Origin: Halorubrum sp. 48-1-W
GTDB taxonomy: Archaea > Halobacteriota > Halobacteria > Halobacteriales > Haloferacaceae
DNA length: 64,000 bases
Reading direction: 5' to 3'
Assembly: GCF_003287355.1 (NCBI RefSeq)
Contig: NZ_QMIM01000001.1
Coordinates: 281,132 to 345,131, forward strand
Each line of letters opens with the position of its first letter. The first letter of the stretch is position 1. Under the pieces are notes generated by a model. The model had not been told where the DNA came from and did no database searches. It saw only the letters and a list, made by a program, of their open reading frames with translations. The position numbers and the translations under genes are program-made. Positions 17,458 to 28,900 of the stretch are shown piece by piece.

Positions 17458-17847
17458 ATGGCCGACCGAAACGTCCTCGGGGAGGCGCTCGCCGACTGTA
17501 GCACCGACCCGCCGACCGGCTTCGAGCGGGACGGGTGCTGTGGGACCCACCCCGAGGACCGCGGGCGACACGAACTGTGTTCGGTGATGACCGAGGACTT
17601 CCTGACGTTCAGCAGGGAGCGGGGGAACGACCTCGTGACGCCACGCCCGGCGTTCGCGTTCCCCGGGCTCGAACCGGGCGACCGGTGGTGTCTCTGTCTC
17701 GGACGGTGGATCGAGGCGCTCGAGGCCACCCGAACGCGACGGCTCCCCGAGACGACCGTTCCCCCGGTCGTGCTCGAGGCGACCAACGAGGCCGTGTTGG
17801 ACGCCGTCGAGCTGGAGACGCTCGAGACGCACGCGTACGACGCGTGA
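17458..17847 (+). CDS. DUF2237 family protein
   Basis: 129 residues beginning MADRNVLGEALADCSTDPPTGFERDG. The family's hallmarks are visible: N-terminal NVLGxxLxxCSxxPxTGFxRDGxC, then VMTEDFLTFSRERGNDLVTP, FPGLEPGDRWCLC and RWIEALE, and a C-terminal VVLEATNEAVLDAV. Five Cys residues could bind metal. Found across bacteria and archaea, function unknown. A CTTTTTGTC element about 27 nt upstream supports ATG 17458. Confidence 0.92.
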   Translation: MADRNVLGEALADCSTDPPTGFERDGCCGTHPEDRGRHELCSVMTEDFLTFSRERGNDLVTPRPAFAFPGLEPGDRWCLCLGRWIEALEATRTRRLPETTVPPVVLEATNEAVLDAVELETLETHAYDA

Positions 17848-17979
17848 ATCCGGGTCCCCGCCTGGTAGTCGCCGCCCGTCAGGCGTCGTCGCCGACTGTC
17901 AGGTCGTCGGGGGAGGCGTCGGGCACCTCCCGGCGCAACGGCGGGTCGGCGGGACGGGGCCGTGGCGGTCGTCTACCGC

Positions 17980-20900
17980 TCACTCCACCGGCTCGTCGGC
18001 CGTCGACGGCAGTGAGACGTCGATGGCAGCCTCCTCGGGTTCGTCGCTCCCGTTCCGGGTGCGGACCTCACCGTCGATCGATCGACGATACGTCAACCGC
18101 AGCCGCAGCGTGCTCACGTCGTCGTCGATTTCGGGAAACAGCACCATTCCGGTGCCGTCCGCGCTCCGGACCGTCCGCACGTCTTCACACGGATCGAAGG
18201 CGTCCGCCGGCGGGACGGTTCGACGGTGTCCGACCGTTCCCTGCGGGCCGCGGAGCCTGAACGTCGTCGGCGTCGGCGGGAGCCGGCCGGCTGTGGCTCC
18301 GCTTCGCGCTCGACCGACCACGCCCGCCGGCAGGTCGGCATCCGTCGGCGGTTCGTCGGCGATCCGGACGCGGGTGCCCGCCGGGAGCGCCGGCTCCGAC
18401 TCGAAGGTGTGGTACGGCACCCAGCCGTTGCCTGGTGCGGTGACGCGAACGTCCTCGAACCGCGCGCCGACGTTGGCTCGGCAGTAGACGCCGACCGTCC
18501 CGGCGTCGATGACCGGGTCGGCGACCGCGAACAGCCGCTCACCGTCGAGGTAGCCGACGATCTCGTCGCCCACGCAGTCGATCGTGAGGAGGTACTCGCG
18601 ACCGATCTCGTACGGCTCGTCGTCGGCCCACAACACCACCGTCTCACCGTTCGAACGGCGAGTGAGCCGACGGTATTCGCGCTCGTGGTCCATCGAGAAC
18701 CGATAGAACTCGTCGGGACCGCGGTACCGGAAGACGGCACCGATCGCGTCGTCGTCCTCGGAGCGGAGGCGAACGGAGAGCCGGTAGTCGCTCCACGCCT
18801 CGTCGCCAGTCACCGCGTACGTCCCCGGTTGCCGGAAGCGGTTCCCGACGAAGCCGTACAGGTTGCTCGTCTGTTCGAGCGTGCCGTCGCGGGTGCGCCA
18901 GCGCGAGCGGCGGGTCGTGTACGGCGGCTCGTCGACGACCCGCCAGCCGGCGACGTCCTCCCCGCCGGAGACGGACGGTTCCGCGGACGCGTCGCTCTCG
19001 GCGGTTCCGTCCGCCGTACCCGGGTCGTCCTCCGCGAACGCGTCCGCGAGCAGTCGCGCGTCGGCGACCGACGAGTGAACCGACAGCGACGTGAACCTCG
19101 CGTCGTCGGCAGTGGTGAACACTCCGGCCATACCGCCGTCGGGGAACTCGTCGTCGACGCCGAACAGCGGAACGTCGTCGACGGAGACCCACAGCGTCGT
19201 GCCGTCCGCACGAACGCGGAGCGTCAGCGGGTCCGCCTCCGGTCCGTGCTCGAACGGCACTCGCCGAAGGGTCTCCCTGCCGTCGCCGGTTCGCCGCCGG
19301 AGGGCGACCTCACCGCCGCCGACGGCGACCGTGTGGTAGTGGGTCTCGTCGTGGAGGCGGAAGAGGAGTCCCGCCCGTCCCGACGCGCCCGGCGAGACCG
19401 TCGTTTCCCACACGATCGGGCTCTCCTCGGCGGGGCGAACGAGCCCGGTCCAGCCCTCGGTTCTCGCCGAGAGGCCGTCGTCGCCGACGGTCCACTCCGC
19501 GTCCGGGTCCGGCGATCGGGCGTCGCCTTCCGCCGTGAGCGACGCGACCTCGGACAGCGTCGACGCGATCCGGGCCGACCCCTCGTCGGGGTCCTCCCGC
19601 GAGGGAACCCGACCGCCGAGCGCTCGGTCCGCGGCTGCTGCCTCGATCAACTCGTACTCCTCGTCGGTGAGACCCACGTCGGCTGCGAGCTCCGGATCGA
19701 CCGCCGTCGCCTCCAGCGCTGCCAGCGGGTTCGCGGGATCCACCTCGACGTCGACGTTTCGACCGCGGAAGGCCCGCCCGATCCGCTCGGCGACGGCCGA
19801 GAGCTGATCGGCGTCGAGCGCCGGATCGGACGGTCGCGACGCCGGTGACCCGTCTCCCGGGCCGCCGTCCGGGTCGACGTTCAGATCGCCCGGGTCGACG
19901 TCGGGGGGCAGGATATCGCCCACGACCCCGGCGAACGGGTCCCCCGGCGTCGGCAGATCGCCGACGTCTCCGGGTCTCGGCGCGGGGACCCGTCGGTAGG
20001 GGGCGATGACGCTCCGGTCGAGGAACTCGTCGTCGATCCCCTCGCCGACGGGCTCGGGAGCGAACCCCTCCTCGCCGGTCAGCCGCCGTTCGACGACGTG
20101 TCCGTCCGGGCGTTCCGTTTCGGCGAAGAGCACGTCGACGCTCCCGTCCCCGTCCGCTGTAGCTTCCCCGTCGTCCGCGCTCGTCTCGGGAGCCGCGTAC
20201 CGTACGTCCGTCACCTTCGTCACGTCGGGGTCGGTCTCCGGCGGGAGCGCCGTCTCGCTGCACGTCACCGCAGTGGTCGTCCGCGTCCAGTCGATCGGTT
20301 CCGGGCTGCGAACGAGGAGCGCGGTCGGATCGCCCTCGGCGAGGAGCCACGTGGCGTCGAGTCCGTCGACCGACGGTCGATCGCCGGGCGTCAACGCGTG
20401 GACGATTCGAGCGTACGCCCGAGCCTCCGCCTCCCCCGGCGGGTCCGGCTCGGCGTCCGGAAGCGGCACCGCGGCCTCGGGCGTGTCTCCGGGAACCGCC
20501 TCGGGCGTGTCTCCGGGAACCGCCTCGGGCGCGTCTCCGGGGGCGACCTCGAACGCTCCCCCGGAGAAGCTGTGGACCTGGTGGACGAAGTCGGCGAACA
20601 GCGAGGTCGTGAACGGGAACCGGTACGCGACGGGTGAGTCGGTGCCGAACCCCTCGATACGCACCTCGGGCACGACGAGGTCCTGGACGTCCGCGAGGTG
20701 GATACCGACGCTGCCCGGCCCCAACGGGTCCGGGTCGTCGGCGACGAACGTCGGCTCGTCATCGACGAAGACGTCCACCCGTCCGCCGATGACCTGTATG
20801 CGGAGGTCGAGGTCCCTGCCGTCCTCGATCGGCGGCGCGTCGGTCGACGCGAGCGTCGTCGCCGTGTCACCGTCGAGACGAACGAGCCGGTAGACGTCCT

Positions 20901-23900
20901 CGTCGGCGTCGACCTCGAACCGATAGCAGTGACCCGCGTCGGGCGCGTCGCGGACGACGACGCCGGTCGTACCCCCCGCGCTGCCCGCGAACCTGAGGGT
21001 CGTCGTCACGGCGTAGTCGTCCCACGTCGCCGGGGGCGAGTCGCCGGGCGCGTCCGTGAGACGCACCGTGGCGTCCGCACCCCCGGTCGCCGACAGCTCC
21101 GCCCGATGTTCGGGAGCGATCCGCCAGGTACCGTCGTCGCTCAGGTCCGGAACGCCAGCCAGCGTGACGGTTCCGTCGGTCGCGTCGACGCCGACGATCC
21201 GATAGGTGCCGTCGGGGCGCTCGCGGTCGCCGCGGAACCACACGGCGTCGTCGTTCGGCGAGAGGACGCCGAGGTCCGCGTGGTCGTCGAGGGCGACGGT
21301 CGCCTCGCCGTCGGCCGTCGACGTCACCGTCGCGGTGTCGCCGTCGAGCCCGTCGTGGCCGTGGATGGTCACGCTGCCGTTGCCGGGCTCACTCCACCGA
21401 CCGCTCCCGTCGTCGAACGTCTCACGCAGGAGCGCCGGAACGAGCCGGGCCTCGAGCGTCGCGTCCGGGTCGAACACGAGCCGGGGTTCGCGTTCCTCGA
21501 GGACGTCCTCGTGCGGAAGCGTCTCCTCGTCGACGCCGCCACACTCCCCGGCGACCCTGGAGAGCCACGTCCGGTCGTGTCGCTTCAGCGCGCGGCTCCC
21601 CGCCTTGCCCCACGGGTCCCGTGCCGAGCCGAGCCGCCCGTCGACGTCCCGAACCGGCCGGTCGTCCGCGTCGTACAGCTGGAGTCGGAGGTCGCGGTCG
21701 GCCATCGCGTACAGCGTCTCGACGTACGCCTCCCCGAACCTGACGCCGACGTCGTACGCGCGGTACACCGGCCGCGGCGTCGACGGGCGCTCCCCGTCGG
21801 TGGTCACGCTCTCCGGGACGCTTCCCTCGACGTATCGAGAGAGCGTGTCGAACGAGCGCACCCCGTCCGCGCCGGTACCGTCGGCTTCGTCCCCGCCGTT
21901 GCCACCGGGCGTCAGGGGCGTGCTCACGTCCGCGAGCGCCGGCGGACCGCTCGTCTCGAAGTACGCGACCTCCCGCAGTGTCCCGTCGTCGGGCCAGCGG
22001 TGCTCGAAGTCGGCGAGTGCCCCGCCGGCGACGCCGCGGGCCTCGACGACGGTGTCGACCACGAGCCGGTACCGCTCGTTCGGCGCCAACACGCGCGGCT
22101 CGTCGCTCCATCGGTCGAGTTGGTCCCGCACGTGTGCGGCCCCCTCGACGCCGTCGGCCCCCAGGGTTCCGAGAGGGACGCTCGCCTGGCAGACCTCGAC
22201 GATCCCGAAGGTGCCGGTCGAGGTCAACACGACCCGGTCGATCCCCGGATCGGCGTCGAACGTGACCGTGTGCCGCTCGAACCCGACGGACACGGACGTA
22301 TCGATCCGCCGAGCCTCGTCGGGCCGAAGGTCGAAGACGTCCCTCGGAACCGAACGGAGGTCCGCGTCCTCGATCACCCCCCGACCGAGCGCGGTCGCGG
22401 TGAGGTGCGTGTGATCCCGCGGGAGGACGAGCGTCACCTCGACGGACCGATGGCTCCCGTCGAGGTCGACCGCCATCGACCGCGTCCCGCCACTGCCGTC
22501 CTTTCGGCTGGGGGCGGGATACATCAGCGCCTCGAGTTCGCCCTCGTCCGTCGGGACCGTCGCGACGGTCGGGTCGGTCGAGCCGGGCACCGCGTTCGAG
22601 ACGAACGCGGGCCAGCCCTCCTCCTCGTGGGTGACCCTCGCTCCGTCGGCCGTTTCGAGGGCCAGCTCCTCGCCGACGTCGGTGCCGGCGAGCCGGAAGC
22701 ACCGACCGTCGGCGTAACACGGGTACGTACCGAGGAGGCGGTCGACCCCCTCCTCCCACGCGCCGCCCGTGTTCCGCCCGTAGTCGTACGGGTTGACGGA
22801 CCAGAGCCTGAGTTTCGTGTTCGCGGTCGGTGGCGTGCCCGCCCCGTCCGGAGCGCCCCCCGCGCCGATCCGCGTGTCGGGCAGCGGCGCCCAGGAGCCG
22901 AAGACGGGACCGTCGTCAACCCACTCGTCGGCGTCGGCGTCCCACCGTTCCAGCGAGACGTCCCGGAGGCCGTAGCGCGCCTCCACGGGACCGTCGTCGG
23001 TCGGGTCGCCGACGAGTTGCCACTCGGGGCCCGCCGTCGACGCGTTGACGCCGACGTCGCCGTCGTCGATCACGGCCGTCGAGAAGGTCAGTTCGGGCCG
23101 CACGTCCGGGGGAACGACGGGGAGGTCCCCCGGCGGGACGGTCCCGTCGTCGGGCGGCGTCGGGAGCTCCTCGTCGTAGCCGAGCAGCCGGTCGCCGTTC
23201 TCGCTGTCGTCGCCCGCCGTCGCGTAGTCGGGTGTCAAAAGCGACTCGGAGCGCGGGAGCGGCCACCGCGTCGTCACGCGCTCGTGGCCGAGCGCGACGC
23301 CGTCCAGCGGGGCGGGTACCGGCGGCGGGCTCGGCACGGGCCCCCACTCGAGCGAGACGCTCGCCTCCGGGTCGGGCAGCGGCCAGGGCGTCTCGAGCGC
23401 GACGCGCACGTCGCCGTGGACGTGGAACGGATCGAGCGCCTCGGCGCCGAGCGCGGCGTCCGCGGTGATCGACGCGCCGACGCCGAACGCGGACAGCTCG
23501 ACCGACCCGTGGAGACGCACCTCACCCGAGAAGTGGGTCGGTTGCCAGCTGAGCCGGACGTGCCCGGCGATCCACGCCTCGAAGGAGACGGCGAGCGGGC
23601 CGAACTCGAACGACTCGTCGTAGCCGACGCGGGCGCCGGTGGCGACGCGGTCGGCGTCGATCATCAGATACCCCTCCGCGGTGAAAAGCAGCGCCTCCGC
23701 CCGCACGCGGTCCTCCCGCGGCTCGCGCCGACCGAGGTTCAGATACCAGGCGGTGGGGTCGGTGAAGTCGTAGTGCGCCTCGACGCCGGCCCGCACGTCG
23801 AGGAGGGTCGCGTCCGCGGACCGCTTCGTGTACGCGGCGTCGATGCCGAAGGTCACGTTGCCGGCGTCGCCGTCGAGCACCGCGAGGGTGCGTAGCGCAC

Positions 23901-25905
23901 CCTCCGCGTCGACGTCCGCGCCCGAAGAGAGGAGGTCGGCGCGTCCCTCGAGCATGACCACGGGGCCGGGGAACGCGACGACCAACAGCAGGTCGGAACC
24001 GAGCGCGAAGCCGTTGTCCGCGCTCGTGCCGAGCGTGACCCCGGCGCCGAACGCGAACGCGCCGGCGGCGGGTCGCCACTGCGCGTCGAAGTCGTCGACG
24101 CGGGGCTCGCCGCTCGCGTGATACCAGCTCTCGTCGGCCTCCCCGCTCAGGGCGTACCACTCGCGATCGCCGCGGTACGGCTCCATGTTGTGCGCGTACA
24201 GCCCGCCGATGCCGTAGATCGACAGCCCGGTCGAGAAGAGGGGGATGCCCGCCGGGAGGCTCGCGTCGAGCGAGACCCCGAGGAAGGTGAACTCCTCCCC
24301 GTCCGGCCCGGTCTCGCGTCCGACGATCAGCGTCGCCGAGATCGAGGTGTCGAGGGCGATCAGGTCGAGGTCGATGTCGCCGTAGTACCGTCCGTCGGCG
24401 GGGTCGAAGGCGACCGACCCCGCGAACGCGAGGGCGTCCGGCACCTCGAACTCGATCCCGATGCCGTCGAACGTCACCTCGACGCCGTCGCCGTCGGGGT
24501 TCCACGCGACCCGGAGCCCCTCGGTCGACGCGCCGGCGGGGATCCCCTCGACGATCGCGATCGACCCGCCGAACGCGACGTACCGCCATCCGTCATCGCG
24601 GGTGCCGAACCCGAGTTTCGTCACTTCGAGTTCGACCCCCTGGAGCTCGGTCGACCGCTGTGACGGCAGGTCGATCCAGCTCCCCTCGAAGTCGACCTCG
24701 CCGTCGCTTCTGATCGTGACCTCCGGCACCTCGATCGTCGGAAGGTCGAGGTCGTCGACGTCGGGGTCGCCGGCGTCTCCAGCGCCGACGTGCGGTCGAA
24801 GGGTTCCGGCGACCGAGACGCCGACCCCTTCGCCGTCGTCCGCGACGACCAGCCCGAACGAGTCGACGTCGAACGCGGCGACGCCAGGGACCTCGAGCGA
24901 GACGATCTCCCGGTCGGCGGCCACCCCGACCGCCGAGTCGGCCTCCGGGTCGGGGAGGCCGACCAACCGCGCCGTGAGCGTGCCGTCCATGTCAAACGCG
25001 AGGTCGACGACGACCCGCTCGTCGAAGTACGGGACGACCAGCTCGCCCGCGATCGAACAGGTCGACAGCGCGGTCTGGACGAACTCCACCTCGACCTCGC
25101 TGACCGCGAACGCGAGGTCGCCGAGCGACCCCGCACCCTCTCCGGTGTACGTCGCCGTGTCGGGGTCGAAGGAGACGTCGGGGTTGTACTCGATCGTCCC
25201 GGTGAGGCCGCCGGAGCCGATCGCGGTTCCGCTCAACACGACGTCCCCGGACACCGGCCAGCGATCGGGGAACGAGACCGACGCATCGCCGACGAAGAGG
25301 CCGACGAAGCCGTCGTCGACGGACGACTCCTCGAAGTCGTCGTGCTCGGCGATCGACGGGGAGAGCGCCGTCGGCGAGACGTCGAGGACGACGTCGGTCG
25401 CCTCGATCACGACGCCCGTGTGCCCGATCTCCGCGGGCGGCAAGTCGACGCCCTCGAAGCCGTTCACGTCGAGCGACCACGCGTGGTCGACGACCACGTC
25501 GACGGTCGTCGTCACGTCGAGGTGGTCCGGCCTCGTGCCGTCCTCGTCCGGAACCGGCCGGAGCACGTCGCCGTCGACCCGGGCCGTGAGCCGGACCGAT
25601 TCGATCGTGAGCTCCCACTCCGCGTCGACGACCAGGGTGGCGTCAACCGCCGTCTCGCCGGTGCCCGGCTCGCCGAGAACGAACGTGACGCCGGCGCTGC
25701 CCGGGACCGAGAGGGCGGGCTCGCCGGCGACGATCAGCGAAACGCTCGCCTCGCCGGCCTCCTCGTCGTAGTCGTAGTCGTCCACCAGCACCTCGCCGAG
25801 GAAGCCGGGCAGGTCGTCGGTCGAGACGTCGATGGGGTCGAACCCGTCCGCGACGAGTTCGTCGAGCGGTTCCGCGTCGACCGTGGATGGTTGTGTCGTG
25901 GGCAT
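17980..25905 (-). CDS. Giant beta-rich multidomain protein (2641 residues), unknown function
   Basis: ATG 25905 is 2 nt after the stop of the upstream giant gene, whose last codons include a GGAGGTG ribosome-binding site; longer readings run into that gene out of frame. No signal peptide or membrane helix. Residues 1 to about 960 are repeated strand-rich segments (for example GVSLDASLPAGIPLFSTGLS, IYGIGGLYAHNMEPYRGD, SADNGFALGSDLLLVVAFPG), reminiscent of DUF6603-type domains, an identification I hold loosely. Residues about 960-1560 are another unrecognised beta region. Three concanavalin/LamG-like segments follow at about 1630-1750, 2135-2280 and 2320-2490 (DDYAVTTTLRFAG; AGLLFRLHDETHYHTVAVGG; IGAVFRYRGPDEFYRFSMDH), each ending in a GxVGIH/GVF/GVYC strand. 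Very acidic. Together with its partner likely a large structural, carbohydrate-binding or delivery assembly; no enzyme motif seen. Confidence 0.85.
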   Translation of the reverse strand: MPTTQPSTVDAEPLDELVADGFDPIDVSTDDLPGFLGEVLVDDYDYDEEAGEASVSLIVAGEPALSVPGSAGVTFVLGEPGTGETAVDATLVVDAEWELTIESVRLTARVDGDVLRPVPDEDGTRPDHLDVTTTVDVVVDHAWSLDVNGFEGVDLPPAEIGHTGVVIEATDVVLDVSPTALSPSIAEHDDFEESSVDDGFVGLFVGDASVSFPDRWPVSGDVVLSGTAIGSGGLTGTIEYNPDVSFDPDTATYTGEGAGSLGDLAFAVSEVEVEFVQTALSTCSIAGELVVPYFDERVVVDLAFDMDGTLTARLVGLPDPEADSAVGVAADREIVSLEVPGVAAFDVDSFGLVVADDGEGVGVSVAGTLRPHVGAGDAGDPDVDDLDLPTIEVPEVTIRSDGEVDFEGSWIDLPSQRSTELQGVELEVTKLGFGTRDDGWRYVAFGGSIAIVEGIPAGASTEGLRVAWNPDGDGVEVTFDGIGIEFEVPDALAFAGSVAFDPADGRYYGDIDLDLIALDTSISATLIVGRETGPDGEEFTFLGVSLDASLPAGIPLFSTGLSIYGIGGLYAHNMEPYRGDREWYALSGEADESWYHASGEPRVDDFDAQWRPAAGAFAFGAGVTLGTSADNGFALGSDLLLVVAFPGPVVMLEGRADLLSSGADVDAEGALRTLAVLDGDAGNVTFGIDAAYTKRSADATLLDVRAGVEAHYDFTDPTAWYLNLGRREPREDRVRAEALLFTAEGYLMIDADRVATGARVGYDESFEFGPLAVSFEAWIAGHVRLSWQPTHFSGEVRLHGSVELSAFGVGASITADAALGAEALDPFHVHGDVRVALETPWPLPDPEASVSLEWGPVPSPPPVPAPLDGVALGHERVTTRWPLPRSESLLTPDYATAGDDSENGDRLLGYDEELPTPPDDGTVPPGDLPVVPPDVRPELTFSTAVIDDGDVGVNASTAGPEWQLVGDPTDDGPVEARYGLRDVSLERWDADADEWVDDGPVFGSWAPLPDTRIGAGGAPDGAGTPPTANTKLRLWSVNPYDYGRNTGGAWEEGVDRLLGTYPCYADGRCFRLAGTDVGEELALETADGARVTHEEEGWPAFVSNAVPGSTDPTVATVPTDEGELEALMYPAPSRKDGSGGTRSMAVDLDGSHRSVEVTLVLPRDHTHLTATALGRGVIEDADLRSVPRDVFDLRPDEARRIDTSVSVGFERHTVTFDADPGIDRVVLTSTGTFGIVEVCQASVPLGTLGADGVEGAAHVRDQLDRWSDEPRVLAPNERYRLVVDTVVEARGVAGGALADFEHRWPDDGTLREVAYFETSGPPALADVSTPLTPGGNGGDEADGTGADGVRSFDTLSRYVEGSVPESVTTDGERPSTPRPVYRAYDVGVRFGEAYVETLYAMADRDLRLQLYDADDRPVRDVDGRLGSARDPWGKAGSRALKRHDRTWLSRVAGECGGVDEETLPHEDVLEEREPRLVFDPDATLEARLVPALLRETFDDGSGRWSEPGNGSVTIHGHDGLDGDTATVTSTADGEATVALDDHADLGVLSPNDDAVWFRGDRERPDGTYRIVGVDATDGTVTLAGVPDLSDDGTWRIAPEHRAELSATGGADATVRLTDAPGDSPPATWDDYAVTTTLRFAGSAGGTTGVVVRDAPDAGHCYRFEVDADEDVYRLVRLDGDTATTLASTDAPPIEDGRDLDLRIQVIGGRVDVFVDDEPTFVADDPDPLGPGSVGIHLADVQDLVVPEVRIEGFGTDSPVAYRFPFTTSLFADFVHQVHSFSGGAFEVAPGDAPEAVPGDTPEAVPGDTPEAAVPLPDAEPDPPGEAEARAYARIVHALTPGDRPSVDGLDATWLLAEGDPTALLVRSPEPIDWTRTTTAVTCSETALPPETDPDVTKVTDVRYAAPETSADDGEATADGDGSVDVLFAETERPDGHVVERRLTGEEGFAPEPVGEGIDDEFLDRSVIAPYRRVPAPRPGDVGDLPTPGDPFAGVVGDILPPDVDPGDLNVDPDGGPGDGSPASRPSDPALDADQLSAVAERIGRAFRGRNVDVEVDPANPLAALEATAVDPELAADVGLTDEEYELIEAAAADRALGGRVPSREDPDEGSARIASTLSEVASLTAEGDARSPDPDAEWTVGDDGLSARTEGWTGLVRPAEESPIVWETTVSPGASGRAGLLFRLHDETHYHTVAVGGGEVALRRRTGDGRETLRRVPFEHGPEADPLTLRVRADGTTLWVSVDDVPLFGVDDEFPDGGMAGVFTTADDARFTSLSVHSSVADARLLADAFAEDDPGTADGTAESDASAEPSVSGGEDVAGWRVVDEPPYTTRRSRWRTRDGTLEQTSNLYGFVGNRFRQPGTYAVTGDEAWSDYRLSVRLRSEDDDAIGAVFRYRGPDEFYRFSMDHEREYRRLTRRSNGETVVLWADDEPYEIGREYLLTIDCVGDEIVGYLDGERLFAVADPVIDAGTVGVYCRANVGARFEDVRVTAPGNGWVPYHTFESEPALPAGTRVRIADEPPTDADLPAGVVGRARSGATAGRLPPTPTTFRLRGPQGTVGHRRTVPPADAFDPCEDVRTVRSADGTGMVLFPEIDDDVSTLRLRLTYRRSIDGEVRTRNGSDEPEEAAIDVSLPSTADEPVE
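20474..20545 (-). repeat. 24-bp in-frame tandem repeat (PGDTPEAV-type, x3)
   Basis: Three consecutive 24-bp units in the 2641-residue gene encode GDAPEAVP / GDTPEAVP / GDTPEA. The first two are identical at nucleotide level. They form a proline-rich hinge between two globular segments near residue 1800. Confidence 0.85.
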
Positions 25906-25907
25906 GG

Positions 25908-28900
25908 TCACACCTCCGTCAGGGTCAGGTCGCCACGGCCGCCTGTCGGCTGTAGGACGAGCAGTCGGTAATCGTACGTCGCGGTCGGGCCGCGACTCCC
26001 GTCCTCGTACTCGGTTCGGTCGAGCCAGGGGCTCACGGGCCGCCAGTCGTCCTCGTCGCCACCGTGGGGACGGCGATGGACTCGATAGCGGAGGTCCGAC
26101 GGGGCTCCCACGGCGGGGCTCCACGACAGCGTCACCGCGCCGTCGTCGTCGACCGTTGGGTCCTCCTCGTCCCACGTCGGCGGGTCCGGGGGCGAGCGGT
26201 CGAACGCCTCCGCGGAGGCGACCGCGGTCGGCTCCGTGTGGACGCCGGACTCCCCGACCCCGACGACCCGATAGTACGTCGTCGTGAACGGTTCGACGTC
26301 GGCGTCGACCCACTCGAGCACGCCGTCCTCGACTGCGACCCCACCGGCAGCCGTCGAGTCCCTTGGTGCGGCGGGATCCGCCACCACCTCCGGTTCGTCG
26401 GCCCGACGGAGGTCCGTCGCTCGCTCGGGGTCCCGAGACCGGTAGACGAGCAGGTGGTCGAGCGTCGGATCGTCGACGCCCGCGATCCGCAGGGTGATCG
26501 CCCGGTCGTCGGGTGTGTCCAAGTCGGCGTGGCCGGCAGTGGCCTCGACGATCCGCGGCCGTCTCGGTGGCACATCGCCGGCGGACCGGACCGGCATCGT
26601 CGGGTAGCTCATCGGCGGGTCGTCGGTCTCGCCGATGTCGCTACGGTTCCCGGCGTCGTCGATCGCGCCGACCCGATAGCAGTAGACGTTTCGTGAACTG
26701 CCGTCGAACCGGTCGACCCAGGCGCACAGGTCGGCGTCCGGCTCGTCGTCGGGGTCGCCGTCCGGGCCGACGCGATCCGGGTGGTCGCTCGGCACGAGCG
26801 CGTCGACGGTTCGCTGGGAGAAGGCAGGCTCGTTGCCCGGCAGCGCGGCGAGCGTGGCGAGCGTCGCCGGCCGGAGGACCGCGGCGGTTGACTCGTCGGG
26901 CTCGTCGTTCGCATCGTCGGTGTCGCTCTCGGCATCCGCGTCGCCCGCGTCGTCGGGCCCGTCCGCGTCGCTCTCGGCATCCGCGTCGCCCGCGTCGTCC
27001 GCATCGGCCGGCTTCCGGAGGCGACGATACGCCTGCATCGCCGTCTCCACGACCACCCCGTCGGGGTCGTCCGAGTCGTGTCCGTCCCCCGAAACGGCCT
27101 CCTCGGCGAGGGCGGTGAGACCGTTCACCTCCGCGGCGATCGTTTCGCGCGCCGTCTCGGTCGCCTCGTCGTCGCCGCGGTAGGCGGGCGGGAAGAACCG
27201 TTCGTGGTCCGGATCGTAGGGGTCGAGCGAGAGCTCCGGACCGTCGCCGTCGTCGTCGGTAGTCCCGTCGCCGTCCCCGTCGTCCGCGGCTGCGAGCCGT
27301 CGCTCCCAGTCGGTCGCGAACAGCGTCTCGTCCAGGGCACGGAAGACGTGATACCCGTAGTCGTCGCCGGCGTCCGGGTCGGGCTCCCACCGGACGGTGT
27401 ACGCCGACTCGCCGTCGTAGTCCGGTTCGGTCGCGTGACGGAACGCCGCCGGCTCCACGGGAACCGCCGGCGTCGCCGGCGTCTCGTGGAGAACCCGGGC
27501 GATCGTCGCGGTCGCGTCGACGGCGCTCTCGTGTCCGGCGTCGTCGACGGCGGTCACCGCGACGTCGGCGTAGACGGTCGGCATCGAGCGGGACGGCGCG
27601 AACGCCTCGCCCTCCTCGCTCGCGGGCGCGTCCACGAACGCCTCGTAGACGCGAGTCCCGTCGTCCGTTCCGGTGAGCCCGTCCGTGCCGACCAGCGCGC
27701 TCGTGTCGTCGTACGCGACCGTCGCGACGTTGGCGTCCCAACTGTCGGGGTCCCGCTCGTCGTCCCACAGCGGATGATCGATCCGGTACGGCAGGTGCTC
27801 GCCCGGTGTGGACGCCGCGACCTCCCGGTCCAACACCAGTTCGGTTGGCCCGTCGACACGCGCGACGGTGTAGGTGACGTCGTCGTCGACCGATCGGAAC
27901 CGCATGCCCTCCACCGCCTCGGTCCAGCCGGTGTCGTGACCGTCGACCACGGTGCCGGTCGTTCCGTCCACCGTCGCCGTCGACCCGGCGTCGACGGAGA
28001 CCGTTCCGGCGTCGTAGTGTGTCGGCACCGAGACGGTACAGCGGTCCCCGACCGTCGGCTCCGATCGATCGACGTCGAGCGCCCCGCCGACCTGCGGGAA
28101 CATCGCGACGACGTCGGTTGCGCGGCCGTCCGTCTCGGAGACGAGTTCGTCCGTCTCGCCGCCGTCCGTCTCGACCGAACCGCCGTCGGTCGCCGTCTCG
28201 TCCCCGCTCGGAACCGGCGGTCGGACCGTGAGCGTCACGCCCTCGGCCGTGGCGGTAGCCGCTCGAACCGGAAACGCGGCGTCGTCGACGAGGAGCCTCG
28301 TGCCCGCGAGCGTCCCGGGATCGGCGTCGAACGTGTCGTCGAGACCGACCGTGACCTCGTAGCCGGTCGAGGTCGGATCGACGTCGAGCACCTCCCCTCC
28401 GAAGGCGTTCGTTCGGCCGGGCGAGACGTACAGCTCGAAGGCGTCGACGTCGTCGGCGAGGTCGGCGTGTGCCGCCGGCCAGGTCCACCGGACCCGGATG
28501 CCGACCCGTTCGGGATCGCCCGCCCGCCAGTTTCGATACGCCTCGTCCCCCCTGACGTGCCGGTTCGCCGGGACGTCGTCGGGGTCGGCGTCGACCAGTT
28601 CGTCCGGGTCGTCGTACGCGGCGGGGTCGAGCGTGGCGGCCTCGATGGCGGTCGGCGACGGGGGCGAGGAGTCGTCTTCGACCCGGATCGCCACGTCACG
28701 GTGCGTGCTCCCGGCGGGCGTCGGCGGACCGGGAGGGGCGGACGTGACCCAGGTCGCCGGCTCGCTCGGCTCGCTGAACCGACCGAACACGTCGACGCCG
28801 ACGACCCGGTAGCTGTACCAGCCGTCGGCGAGGGTACCGTCGGTCGCGTGGAGCCGAACGTCCGGCCAGCCTTCCGGCGTTCGGGGCCGTCCCGTCGCCG

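Noticed and set aside
20698..23895. 1065-codon plus-strand frame inside the 2641-residue gene
   Set aside because: Arg/Val-rich antisense of an acidic coding strand; no start signal or motif. The minus-strand frame has consistent acidic composition and third-position GC.
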